Shown here piece after piece: positions 25,596-35,530 of a stretch of 64,000 bases of DNA (position 1 is the first letter of the stretch; each line of letters starts with the position of its first letter). The notes under the pieces were generated by a model. It saw nothing but the letters and a program-made list of their open reading frames with translations. It had not been told where the DNA came from and ran no database searches. The stretch comes from Piscinibacter sp047602365 (lineage in GTDB: Bacteria; Pseudomonadota; Gammaproteobacteria; Burkholderiales; Burkholderiaceae_C), in the NCBI GenBank assembly GCA_047602365.1, contig JASGHM010000001.1, positions 620,001-684,000 of the forward strand. Reading direction: 5' to 3'. A program made the position numbers and the translations under genes.

Positions 25596-27637
25596 GCGTT
25601 CGTGACGTCGGGCGCCACCTCGACCAGGCAGTCGTAGAACGACGGCGCCCGGCCGATGTCGGTCAGCCGCTGGTGCGTGAGCTCGTTGACGTTGCTGCCG
25701 TCCAGCCCGAACTTGCGCCACCAGATGCCCAGCGCGTTGACCACGCCCGGCCGCGCACGCGTCGACAGCCTGGCCTTGCAGCGATAGCTGCCGCGGTCGT
25801 TGAAGATGCGCACGATGCCGCCGTCGGCGATGCCGCGCGGCGCCGCGTCGGCCGCGTGGATCTCGACCAGCGGCTCGCCCTCGATGTCGCGCAGGCTGGC
25901 GACGTTGACGAAGCTGGAGTTGAGGAAGTTGCGCGCCGGCGGCGAGATCATCGCCAGCGGGTAGCGTGCGGCCAGCGCCGGCGTGCTCTGCACCGACTCG
26001 TGGTTGGCCACGAAGTCGGGCACGCCCAGCCCCGGCGCATCGATCAGGCAGCGGCCCGACGGCGTCGGGAAGCCGCCGTCGGCGAACGGCGCCTCGGCCA
26101 GCGGCAGCTTGACCCAGCCGTCGCGGCGCAGCGTCGCGAAGTCGATCTCTGCGGTGAACGCGCTGCGCGCCAGCGTCTCGTCGTCGTCGCCGAAGCAGGG
26201 CTCGTCGAAGCCCATCGCGGCGGCCAGTTCGCGGAAGATCTGCGTGTTCGGCTTCGCCTGGCCCAGCGGCGCCACCGCCAGCTCGTTGATCATCGCGTAG
26301 GTGTGGCCGTAGCTGGTGTGCACGTCCAGGTGCTCGAGCTGCGTGGTCGCCGGCAGCACGTAGTCGGCAAGGTCGGCGGTGTCGGTCATGAACTGCTCGA
26401 GCACCACCGTGAACAGGTCGTCGCGCGCGAAGCCCTTCACCACCTTGGGCGACTCCGGCGCCACCGCGACCGGGTTGCTGTTGTAGACGACCAGCGCCTC
26501 GATCTTCGATCCGAACGCGGGCGAGGCCTCGCGCAGCAGGTCGTCGCCGATCGTGCTCATGTTGATCTTGCGCACGGCGCGGCCCGCCAGCAGGTCGGGC
26601 CGCTGCAGCGCCGCGTCATTGCGGAAGCGCTTGAACCAGCCCGAGGCCGACAGCAGCATGCCACCGGCCGCATCGCGCCAGGCGCCGACCAGGCAGGGCA
26701 GCACGGCCACCAGCCGCACCGCATTGCCGCCGCCATGCGCACGCTGCATGCCGTAGTTGAGCCGGATCGCCGCCGGCTTCGTGGTGCCGTAGTCGCGCGC
26801 CAGCTGGCGCACCTCGTCGGCGCTGATGCCGCAGACCTCGGCGGCGCGTTCCGGCGTCCACGCCATCGCACGGTCGCGCAGTGCCGGCCAGCCTTCGGTG
26901 TGGCGGGCGATGTAGTCGTGGTCCAGCCAGTCGTTGACGATCAGCTCGTGCATCAGGCCCAGCGCCAGCGCTCCATCGGTGCCGGGCAGCAGCGCGATGT
27001 GCTGATGGCACTTGTCGGCGGTCTCGGTCTTGCGTGGGTCGATGCAGACCAGCTTCGCGCCGTTGCGCTTGGCCTGCTGCGCGAAGGTCCAGAAATGCAG
27101 GTTCGACGCGATCGAGTTGCTGCCCCAGATCAGGATCAGCCGGCTGTTCGCGTAGTGCGCCAGGTGCATGCCGACCTTGCCGCCGTAGGTGGCGACCAGC
27201 GCATCACCACCCGCGCTGGAGCAGATGGTGCGGTCGAGCAGCGAGGCGCCGAGGCGGTGGAAGAAACGCGCCGCCATGCTCTCGCCCTGCAGCAGCCCCA
27301 TCGTGCCGGCATAGCTGTAGGGCACGATGGCCTGGGGGTCTCTCGCGGCGATGGCGCGCAGGCGCGCGGCGATGTCGGCCAGCGCCGCCTCCCAGCTCAC
27401 CGGCTCGAAGCGGCCGCTGCCCTTGGGGCCGACACGTCGCAGCGGCTGCAGCACACGCTCGGCGTGGTAGGTGCGCTCCGGGTAGCGGGACACCTTGGTG
27501 CACAGCGCCCCATGGGTGGGCGGATGGTCGGGGTCACCCTGGACCTTCAACGCCCGGCCGCCTTCCACCGTGACACGGATGGCGCAGGTGTCGGGGCAGT
27601 CGTGCGGGCAGGCGGCGCGGACGGTCGTCGTTGGCAT
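25592..27637 (-). CDS. Molybdopterin-dependent oxidoreductase with N-terminal 4Fe-4S site
   Basis: 681 residues from the ATG at 27635-27637; the frame stays open far upstream but that part is not family-like. The 4Fe-4S motif is CPHDCPDTC followed by GALCTKV. Mo-bis-MGD enzyme features are SYAGTMGLLQGESMAARFFH, ICSSAGGDALVATYG, ILIWGSNSIASNLHFW and the C-terminal GRCLIDAPG and PARNFLNSSF. There is no Tat leader, so it is likely cytoplasmic. Members are annotated as formate- or nitrate-reductase-like but the substrate is not defined by sequence. The aminopeptidase follows by GTGA overlap. Confidence 0.9.
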   Translation of the reverse strand: MPTTTVRAACPHDCPDTCAIRVTVEGGRALKVQGDPDHPPTHGALCTKVSRYPERTYHAERVLQPLRRVGPKGSGRFEPVSWEAALADIAARLRAIAARDPQAIVPYSYAGTMGLLQGESMAARFFHRLGASLLDRTICSSAGGDALVATYGGKVGMHLAHYANSRLILIWGSNSIASNLHFWTFAQQAKRNGAKLVCIDPRKTETADKCHQHIALLPGTDGALALGLMHELIVNDWLDHDYIARHTEGWPALRDRAMAWTPERAAEVCGISADEVRQLARDYGTTKPAAIRLNYGMQRAHGGGNAVRLVAVLPCLVGAWRDAAGGMLLSASGWFKRFRNDAALQRPDLLAGRAVRKINMSTIGDDLLREASPAFGSKIEALVVYNSNPVAVAPESPKVVKGFARDDLFTVVLEQFMTDTADLADYVLPATTQLEHLDVHTSYGHTYAMINELAVAPLGQAKPNTQIFRELAAAMGFDEPCFGDDDETLARSAFTAEIDFATLRRDGWVKLPLAEAPFADGGFPTPSGRCLIDAPGLGVPDFVANHESVQSTPALAARYPLAMISPPARNFLNSSFVNVASLRDIEGEPLVEIHAADAAPRGIADGGIVRIFNDRGSYRCKARLSTRARPGVVNALGIWWRKFGLDGSNVNELTHQRLTDIGRAPSFYDCLVEVAPDVTNA

Positions 27638-27815
27638 GCGCGAACTATTGCACAGCGGGCCTGCCTGCGCGCCACCCCGGTGACAGATCACCTCGTAGCG
27701 GCACAGGCATCGCCTTATTCTCCCCGGCTGCGCCAGAACCGTCGGGGCGCGAGTGAGCCACCGCACACGAAGCGGCCGGCCCAGCCGACGCCCGAATGCA
27801 CCGTTGGAGTACCTC
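27638..27815. promoter_or_regulatory. Divergent region between molybdoenzyme and Liv-type receptor
   Basis: 178 bases. A clean inverted repeat GGTGA-caga-TCACC lies at 27679-27692 and could be an operator. A GGAG ribosome site precedes the receptor ATG. No further structure is apparent. Confidence 0.35.
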
Positions 27816-28940
27816 ATGAATCGTCGTGACGCGATCCGTCGCGTGGCCGCCGCCGGCGCCACCCTCGCCCTGCCCGCGTGGGCGCAGGCCTCCCGCATCG
27901 TGCTCGGCCAGTCGGCCGCGTTCAGCGGCCCGGCCGCCCAGCTCGGCATCCAGATGAACAAGGGCGCGAAGGTCTTCTTCGACCAGCTCAACGCCAGCGG
28001 CGGCGTCAACGGCCAGACCATCGAGCTGCGCACGCTGGACGACGGCTACGAGCCCGACCGCTGCAAGGCCAACACCGAGAAGCTGATCAAGGACGACGTG
28101 TTCGCGCTGCTCGGCTACGTCGGCACGCCGACCTGCGTCGCCGCGCTGCCGCTGGTCAACGAGGCGAAGATCCCCTTCTTCGGCCCCTTCACCGGTGCCG
28201 AGGTACTGCGCGACCCGTTCAGCAAATGGGTGTTCCACCTGCGTGCTTCGTACTACGACGAGACCGGTCTGATCGTGAAGCAGCTCACCTCGCTGGGGCT
28301 GAAGAAGATCGCCGTCTTCTACCAGGACGACGCCTACGGCAAGGCCGGCCTCGAAGGCGTCAAGCGGGCGCTCAAGCCGATGGGCCTGGAGCCGGTGGCG
28401 CTGGGCACCGTGCAGCGCAACACCGTCGACGTGGCCAAGTCGGTGGCCGACATCGTCGCCAAGCAGCCCGACGCGGTGGTGCAGATCAGCGCGTACAAGT
28501 CCTGCGCCGCGTTCATCCGCGAGGCGCGCAAGGCCGGCTACGGCGGCACCTTCTTCAACGTGTCCTTCGTCGGCACGCAGGCGCTGGCCGACGAGCTCGG
28601 CCGCGAAGGCCGCGGCATCATGGTCAGCCAGGTGATGCCCTTCCCCTTCTCGACTGCCTCGGCGATCTCGCGCGAGTACCTCGACGCGGTGGCCAAGGCC
28701 GGGCCGGACGCCCAGCCGAACTATTCGAGCATGGAAGGCTACCTGAGCGCCAAGGTGTTCACCGAGGGCCTGCGCCGCGCTGGCCGCAACCCCTCGCGCG
28801 ACGCCATCGTCAACGCGCTGGAGTCGATCCAGAACGCCAGCTTCGGCGGCTTCCGCGTCGACTTCAGCCCGAAGGACCATGTCGCCTCGAGCTTCGTCGA
28901 GGTGTCGATGCTGACCGAGGACGGCAAGGTCAGGAGATGA
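27816..28940 (+). CDS. ABC transporter substrate-binding protein, Liv/branched-chain type
   Basis: 374 residues from the ATG at 27816 with GGAG upstream. The leader MNRRDAIRRVAAAGATLALP has a twin-arginine-like start and ends AWAQA. The type I periplasmic fold is marked by IVLGQSAAFSGPAAQLG, AKVFFDQLNASGGVNGQTIE and FGGFRVDFSPKDH. Such receptors bind amino acids, amides or aromatic acids. No permease or ATPase accompanies it; an M20 amidohydrolase and a DUF2817 protein follow. A GC-rich dispersed repeat begins one base after its stop codon. Confidence 0.92.
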   Translation: MNRRDAIRRVAAAGATLALPAWAQASRIVLGQSAAFSGPAAQLGIQMNKGAKVFFDQLNASGGVNGQTIELRTLDDGYEPDRCKANTEKLIKDDVFALLGYVGTPTCVAALPLVNEAKIPFFGPFTGAEVLRDPFSKWVFHLRASYYDETGLIVKQLTSLGLKKIAVFYQDDAYGKAGLEGVKRALKPMGLEPVALGTVQRNTVDVAKSVADIVAKQPDAVVQISAYKSCAAFIREARKAGYGGTFFNVSFVGTQALADELGREGRGIMVSQVMPFPFSTASAISREYLDAVAKAGPDAQPNYSSMEGYLSAKVFTEGLRRAGRNPSRDAIVNALESIQNASFGGFRVDFSPKDHVASSFVEVSMLTEDGKVRR

Positions 28941-28994
28941 CCCCCAGGGGGCGCCGCCAGCGGACCGGCGAAGCCGGCTCCGCGGCGGCCGCTC
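28941..28994 (+). repeat. GC-rich dispersed repeat, copy 1 (REP-like)
   Basis: About 54 bases starting directly after the receptor stop: CCCCCAGGGGGCGCCGCCAG, then CGGACCGGCGAAGCCGG, then TCCGCGGCGGCCGC. It contains two hairpin-forming parts, the palindrome CCCCCAGGGGG and CCGGC-gaa-GCCGG. A nearly identical copy lies at about 40458-40510 on the other strand, also just 3' of a substrate-binding protein gene and in the same orientation relative to that gene. Similar CCCCC/GGGGG blocks are common between genes in Burkholderiales. Confidence 0.75.
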
Positions 28995-29056
28995 GATGCG
29001 GGCATGGGGACAATGTCCCGCGGCTAAGATGGCATCCGGTTTCGCGCGGAGCGCCC

Positions 29057-30250
29057 ATGAAGCTGATCGAATCCATCCTCGCCGACGCAGCGAGCATCAC
29101 GGCGGTACGCCGCGACATCCACGCCCATCCGGAGCTGTGCTTCGAGGAGGTTCGCACCGCCGACGTGATCGCCAGGCAGTTGACCGACTGGGGCATCCCC
29201 ATCCATCGCGGCCTGGGCAAGACCGGCGTGGTGGCGATCCTGAAGAACGGCACCAGCGATCGTGCCGTCGGCCTGCGCGCCGACATCGACGCGCTGCCGA
29301 TGACCGAGCACAACCAGTTCGCCCACGCCAGCAAGCACCCGGGCAAGATGCACGCCTGCGGCCATGACGGCCACACCGCGATGCTGCTGGGCGCGGCCAA
29401 GCACCTGGCCAAGCACCGCCACTACGACGGCACCGTCTACCTGATCTTCCAGCCCGCCGAGGAAGGCGGCGGCGGCGCGCGCGAAATGATCAAGGATGGC
29501 CTGTTCGAGAGGTTCCCGATGGAGGCGGTGTTCGGCGCGCACAACTGGCCCGGCATGGCGGCCGGCCAGTTCGCGCTGAAGAACGGGCCCTGCTTCGCGT
29601 CGAGCAACGAGTTCCGCATCGTCGTGCGCGGCAAAGGATCGCACGCTGCGCTGCCGCACAACGGCATCGACCCGGTGCCGGTGGCCTGCCAGATGGTGCA
29701 GGCCTTCCAGACCATCATCACGCGCAACAAGCGGCCGATCGACGCCGGCGTGATCTCGGTGACCATGATCCACACCGGCGAGGCGACCAACGTGGTGCCC
29801 GACGCCTGCGAGATCCAGGGCACGGTGCGCACCTTCACGCTGGAGGTGCTGGACCTGATCGAAACACGCATGAAGGCCGTCGCCGAGCACACCTGCGCCG
29901 CTTTCGGCGCCGAATGCGAGTTCGAGTTCCACCGCAACTACCCGCCGACGATCAACCACCCGGCCGAGACCGAGTTCGTGCGCGGCGTGCTGAGCGAGAT
30001 GGTCGGCGCGGCCAACGTGCAGGAGTTCGAGCCGACCATGGGTGCCGAGGACTTCAGCTACTACCTGCTCGACAAGCCCGGCTGCTACTTCCTGATCGGC
30101 AACGGCGACGGCAGCCACCGCGAAGGCGGCCACGGCCTCGGGCCTTGCATGCTGCACAACCCCAGCTACGACTTCAACGACGAGCTGATCCCGCTGGGCG
30201 CGACGATGTGGGTGCGGCTGGCCGAAGCCTGGCTGGCGAAGCCGCGCTGA
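29057..30250 (+). CDS. M20-family amidohydrolase (hippurate-hydrolase-like)
   Basis: 397 residues. Metal ligands of the M20D family are visible in KMHACGHDGHTAMLLGAA, the catalytic Glu pair in LIFQPAEEGGGGAREM, and further ligands in GAHNWPGMAAGQFAL and PTMGAEDFSYYL. RRDIHAHPELCFEE near the N-terminus is also typical. These cytoplasmic enzymes hydrolyse N-acyl or N-aroyl amino acids. The DUF2817 gene starts 3 bases after its stop, so they form one transcript behind the Liv-type receptor; the set looks like an amide or peptide scavenging unit. Confidence 0.93.
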   Translation: MKLIESILADAASITAVRRDIHAHPELCFEEVRTADVIARQLTDWGIPIHRGLGKTGVVAILKNGTSDRAVGLRADIDALPMTEHNQFAHASKHPGKMHACGHDGHTAMLLGAAKHLAKHRHYDGTVYLIFQPAEEGGGGAREMIKDGLFERFPMEAVFGAHNWPGMAAGQFALKNGPCFASSNEFRIVVRGKGSHAALPHNGIDPVPVACQMVQAFQTIITRNKRPIDAGVISVTMIHTGEATNVVPDACEIQGTVRTFTLEVLDLIETRMKAVAEHTCAAFGAECEFEFHRNYPPTINHPAETEFVRGVLSEMVGAANVQEFEPTMGAEDFSYYLLDKPGCYFLIGNGDGSHREGGHGLGPCMLHNPSYDFNDELIPLGATMWVRLAEAWLAKPR

Positions 30251-30252
30251 AC

Positions 30253-31338
30253 ATGCCCGCCGCCGCCCACTTCGCCGACAGCTACGCGCAGGCGCGGCAG
30301 CTGTTTGTCGACGCGGCCGAAGCGGCCGACCTCGACGTCGAAAGCCATCTGCACCCGCTGCTCGGCCGCGACGGCGAGACGCTGGCGATGGACGTGGTGC
30401 TCGAAGGCGCGAAGGACGCCCGCTCGCTGCTGATCCTCAGCAGCGGCTGCCACGGCATCGAGGGCTTCTGCGGCTCGGGCGTGCAGCATGCGCTGCTCGC
30501 CGATGCGAGCTGGCACGCGCTGCTGCGCGAGAGCGGCGTCGCGGTGCTCTACGTGCACGCGCTGAACCCGCACGGCTTTTCGTGGTGGCGGCGCACGACG
30601 CAGGAGAACGTCGACCTCAACCGCAACTTCCACGACTTCGCGCAGCCGCTGCCGGCCAACCCGGCCTACGACGACATCGCCGCGCTGGTGGTGCCCGCAC
30701 ACTGGCCGCCGACGCCCGAGGTCGAGCGGGCGGTCGCGCAGTACATCGAGACGCGTGGCCTGCGCGCCTTCCAGCAGGCCGTCACCAGCGGCCAGCACGA
30801 TCACCCGGAAGGCATCTTCTACGGCGGCCGCAACCCGACCTGGAGCAACGTGACGCTGCGCCACGTGCTGCAGTCGTTTGGCCAGCGCTGCGCGCGGCTG
30901 GGCTGGATCGACCTGCACACCGGGCTGGGGCCGAGCGGCGTCGGCGAACGCATCTTCGCCGGCCGCGACGATCCTGTCGTGCTGGCGCGCGCACGCGCCT
31001 GGTGGGGCGCCGGGCTGACCTCGATCTACGACGGCAGTTCGACCTCGGCGAAGCTGACCGGGCTGATGTGGATGTCGGCCGAGCAGGAATGCCCGCAGGC
31101 CGAGTGCACCGGCATGGCGCTGGAGTACGGCACGGTGCCGATCACCGAGGTGCTGGACGCGTTGCGCGCCGACCAGTGGCTGGAGAACCACCCCGAAGCC
31201 GACGAGGCGCAGCGCGCAGCGATCAAGCAGCAGGTGCGCCGGGCCTTCTACACCGACACCGAGGCCTGGAAGCAGGCCGTGCTGGCGCAGGCCTTCGACG
31301 CGGCGCGGCAGGCGGTGGTGGGGCTGGCCGGGCGCTGA
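30253..31338 (+). CDS. DUF2817 / M14-like carboxypeptidase-fold protein
   Basis: 361 residues, start ATG at 30253 just after the M20 gene. Zinc-carboxypeptidase-like elements are SSGCHGIEGFCGSGVQ (H and E ligands), ENVDLNRNFHDF and LGWIDLHTGLGPSG, with a Glu in GMALEYGTVP near the end. This is the DUF2817 pattern, thought to be an M14-related metallohydrolase; the true substrate is not known. Co-transcription with the M20 hydrolase suggests action on a related amide or peptide. Confidence 0.87.
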   Translation: MPAAAHFADSYAQARQLFVDAAEAADLDVESHLHPLLGRDGETLAMDVVLEGAKDARSLLILSSGCHGIEGFCGSGVQHALLADASWHALLRESGVAVLYVHALNPHGFSWWRRTTQENVDLNRNFHDFAQPLPANPAYDDIAALVVPAHWPPTPEVERAVAQYIETRGLRAFQQAVTSGQHDHPEGIFYGGRNPTWSNVTLRHVLQSFGQRCARLGWIDLHTGLGPSGVGERIFAGRDDPVVLARARAWWGAGLTSIYDGSSTSAKLTGLMWMSAEQECPQAECTGMALEYGTVPITEVLDALRADQWLENHPEADEAQRAAIKQQVRRAFYTDTEAWKQAVLAQAFDAARQAVVGLAGR

Positions 31339-31341
31339 GGC

Positions 31342-31952
31342 TCAGAGCAGGCCCAGCCCGCTCAGTTCGCGCCGGCACTGCACCGGGTCCAGGAACTGGA
31401 TCGCCTGCCAGCCGGCCGCGCGCGCGGCGACGACGTTGTGCGCCACGTCGTCGAAGAACAGCGTCTGCGCCGGGTCGAAGCCGAACAGTTCGGCGCAGTG
31501 CGCGAAGATCTCCGGCTCCGGCTTGCACAGCCCGGCGCGCGCCGAGAACACCCCGCCGCGGAACAGGCCGAGGAAGTCGTGCGTCGCTTCCAGGTGCCGG
31601 GCGTAGGGCTCGGGCATGTTGGACAGGAAGTACAGCGGCCGTCCGGTCGCGTGCAGGTCGCGCAGCAGCGCCACCGTGCCGGCGATCGGCGTCAGCTCGG
31701 CCGGCACGCCGTCGATCACGCGGCGTGTCTCTTCCACCGCCAGCCCGGTGCGCCGCGCGATGCGCTCGGCCAGCGGCCCGGGCTCGACGGTGCCGCGGTC
31801 GAAGTCGCCCCAGTCGCCGTTGTAGCCCTGGAAGATCTCGTCGACCAGGTGCTGCGCCGCCGCGTCGTCGGGCACGCGGTGCGGCAGCAGGCGCGCCAGC
31901 AGCGCCGGCGGCTTCCAGTGGAACAGCACGCCGGCGAAGTCGAAGACAAGGG

Positions 31953-31956
<4 letters not shown>
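31342..31956 (-). CDS. HAD-superfamily hydrolase, YihX-like
   Basis: 204 residues. Motif I is VFDFAGVLF, where the nucleophile Asp is present but the usual second Asp (DxD) is replaced by Ala; YihX-type HAD proteins have Gly at this place. Motif II is YFLSNMPEPYARHL, Lys is in GLCKPEPEIF, and the metal-binding motif is TLFFDDVAHNV. It overlaps the pgi stop by ATGA, so it is the last gene of the transaldolase-pgi unit. A sugar-phosphate phosphatase role is plausible from family and context but the missing Asp leaves activity open. Confidence 0.87.
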
Positions 31957-33549
<1,593 letters not shown>

Positions 33550-33552
33550 GAC

Positions 33553-34500
33553 TTACTTCCCCTCGATCATGCGGTCCAGCTTGATCGCGTCGGCCGCGAA
33601 CGCGCGTATGCCCTCGGCCAGCTTCTCGGTGGCCATCGCATCCTCGTTGAGTGCCCACCGGAAGCTGGCCTCGTTGAAGCTCACCGCGTGCACCGGCGCC
33701 TTGGCCGCGGCGGCCGGGTCGAGCGCGCGGGCCAGCGCCGCCTCGTTGCCCTGCAGCTGCGCCAGCAGCTCGGGGCTGATGGTCAGCAGGTCGCAGCCGG
33801 CCAGCGCGACGATCTGGCCGGTGTTGCGGAAGCTCGCGCCCATCACCTCGGTGGTGATGCCGAACTTCTTGTAGTAGGTGTAGATCTGCGCCACCGACTT
33901 GACGCCCGGATCGTTGGCGCCGGCATTGGCGGCCTCGTCCCAGCCGGCGCCGGCGGCCTTCTTGTACCAGTCGTAGATGCGGCCGACGAAGGGCGAGATC
34001 AGCCGCACGCCGGCGTCGCCGCAGGCCACCGCCTGGCAGAACGAGAACAGCAGCGTCAGGTTGCAGCGGATGCCCTCGTACTCGAGGATGCGCGCCGCCT
34101 GGATGCCTTCCCAGGTCGAGGCGATCTTGATCAGCACACGCTCGCGGCCGATGCCGGCGTCCTCATACAGCGCCATGATGCGGCGCGCCCGCGCCACCGT
34201 CGCGGCGGTGTCGAAGCTCAGGCGTGCGTCGACCTCGGTCGAGACGCGCCCCGGCACCACCTTGAGGATCTCGCGGCCGAAGCGCACCAGCACGTGGTCG
34301 ACGATCTCCTCCAGCGGCTGGCCTCGGTGCGCGGCCACCGTCTCGGCCAGCAGCGGCGCGTAGTCGGGCTGCTGCACCGCCTTCAGGATCAGCGAGGGGT
34401 TGGTGGTCGCGTCGCGCGGGGCGAACTGGGCGAGCTGCTTGAAGTTGCCGGTGTCGGCAACGACGATGGTGTGCTGCTTGAGCTGGTCGAGCTGGTTCAT
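33553..34500 (-). CDS. tal: Transaldolase
   Basis: 315 residues from the ATG at 34498-34500. The N-terminal signature DATTNPSLILKA and the Schiff-base lysine (about K125) in RVLIKIASTWEGIQAA identify it. IRCNLTLLFSFCQAVACGD and SPFVGRIYDWYKK are also typical of the TalB type. It transfers dihydroxyacetone between sugar phosphates in the non-oxidative pentose phosphate pathway. The gene is 3 bases upstream of pgi. The nearby zwf and polyol genes place it in a central sugar block. Confidence 0.96.
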   Translation of the reverse strand: MNQLDQLKQHTIVVADTGNFKQLAQFAPRDATTNPSLILKAVQQPDYAPLLAETVAAHRGQPLEEIVDHVLVRFGREILKVVPGRVSTEVDARLSFDTAATVARARRIMALYEDAGIGRERVLIKIASTWEGIQAARILEYEGIRCNLTLLFSFCQAVACGDAGVRLISPFVGRIYDWYKKAAGAGWDEAANAGANDPGVKSVAQIYTYYKKFGITTEVMGASFRNTGQIVALAGCDLLTISPELLAQLQGNEAALARALDPAAAAKAPVHAVSFNEASFRWALNEDAMATEKLAEGIRAFAADAIKLDRMIEGK

Positions 34501-34585
34501 GGCGGATGGTCTGTCCCGGCAGGCGCCGGAGAAGCTATTAGAACCCGCCTGCCATCCGTAACCGCCAGGAAACCGCGGCGCGCAC

Positions 34586-35506
34586 TCAGGCACCGGGGCC
34601 GAAGCGGGCTTCCGCCTGGCGGCGGAACTCCTTGGGCGTCATGCCCTTGATCTGCAGGAAGCGGCGGTTGAAGTTGGCAACGTTGTTGAAGCCGACGTCG
34701 TAGCAGACGTTGGTGATGTAGCGGTCGGTCTCCATCAGCAGCTGGCAGGCCTTGTTGATGCGCAGGCGGTTGACGAAGTCGGTGTAGCTGTTGCCGGTGG
34801 CGCGGCGGAAGTAGCGCGAGAAGCTGCTCTCGGTCATGTCCAGCCGCGCGCACAGCTCGGCCATCGAGAAGTTCTCGGCGTAATGCTCGGTCAGGAAGTC
34901 GACGATGCCGCTGATGCGCGCCAGCGCCGCGTCGTCGTCGAAGCTCTGCAACTGCACGGTCGACAGCAGCCGGTAGTCGTTGCAGCGCACCAGCTCGCCG
35001 AGCAGCTCGGTGAACTCGGCCAGGCGCTGCAGCCCGTGCAGCTGCTTGACGCGCGTGATGCGATCGCGTGCCCGCTCCGACATGCCGAAGAACTCGATGC
35101 CGTGGCGCGCCCGCTCGAGCAGCGGCAGCACCTCGGTCAGCTCCGGGATCAGGCCGGCCGCCTGGCGGATCGGCCCGTCGCCGAACTGCAGCACCATGTC
35201 GCGCAGCGCGACGCCTTCCTCGGGCACCTCGGTCGAGATCCAGTTGTGCGGCAGCCGTGGCCCGGTCAGCACCAGGTGGCCGGGCTCGAAGTGGCCGATG
35301 TAGTCGCCGACGAACACCTTGCCGCGTGTCGCGACGATCAGGTGCAGCTCGTACTCCTCGTGGTAGTGCCAGCGCACCAGCGGGTTCGGAAAGCCGTGTT
35401 CGAGGAAGCGCACGAAGCCGTAGGTGCCGGCCGGCTCGTAGCCGAGGTTCGGCGTGCGGCCGACGTCGTGCTCGAGTTCCGGGCTGCGGGTGCGCTGCAG
35501 GGCCAT
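34586..35506 (-). CDS. AraC-family transcriptional regulator
   Basis: 306 residues. The N-terminal cupin-like sensor has VRWHYHEEYELHLIVATRG and GDYIGHFEPGHLVLTGP. The C-terminal double helix-turn-helix reads FSMAELCARLDMTESSFSRY, then ITNVCYDVGFNNVANFNRRF and KGMTPKEFRR. It lies directly behind mannitol 2-dehydrogenase on the same strand (24 bases), so it is probably the activator of the polyol operon, as in related mannitol/sorbitol loci. The ligand is inferred, not shown. Confidence 0.92.
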   Translation of the reverse strand: MALQRTRSPELEHDVGRTPNLGYEPAGTYGFVRFLEHGFPNPLVRWHYHEEYELHLIVATRGKVFVGDYIGHFEPGHLVLTGPRLPHNWISTEVPEEGVALRDMVLQFGDGPIRQAAGLIPELTEVLPLLERARHGIEFFGMSERARDRITRVKQLHGLQRLAEFTELLGELVRCNDYRLLSTVQLQSFDDDAALARISGIVDFLTEHYAENFSMAELCARLDMTESSFSRYFRRATGNSYTDFVNRLRINKACQLLMETDRYITNVCYDVGFNNVANFNRRFLQIKGMTPKEFRRQAEARFGPGA

Positions 35507-35530
35507 CGGGGTCTTTCAGGATCGTCGCGA

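Noticed and set aside
25592..28033. A longer molybdoenzyme starting upstream of 27637
   Set aside because: The extension overlaps the start of the divergent receptor gene and has no Tat or family sequence; the 4Fe-4S motif begins properly 8 residues after the chosen ATG.
28941..28994. Rho-independent terminator after the Liv-type receptor
   Set aside because: The hairpins lack a following T-run, and the element recurs inside another operon, so a dispersed repeat is the better call.
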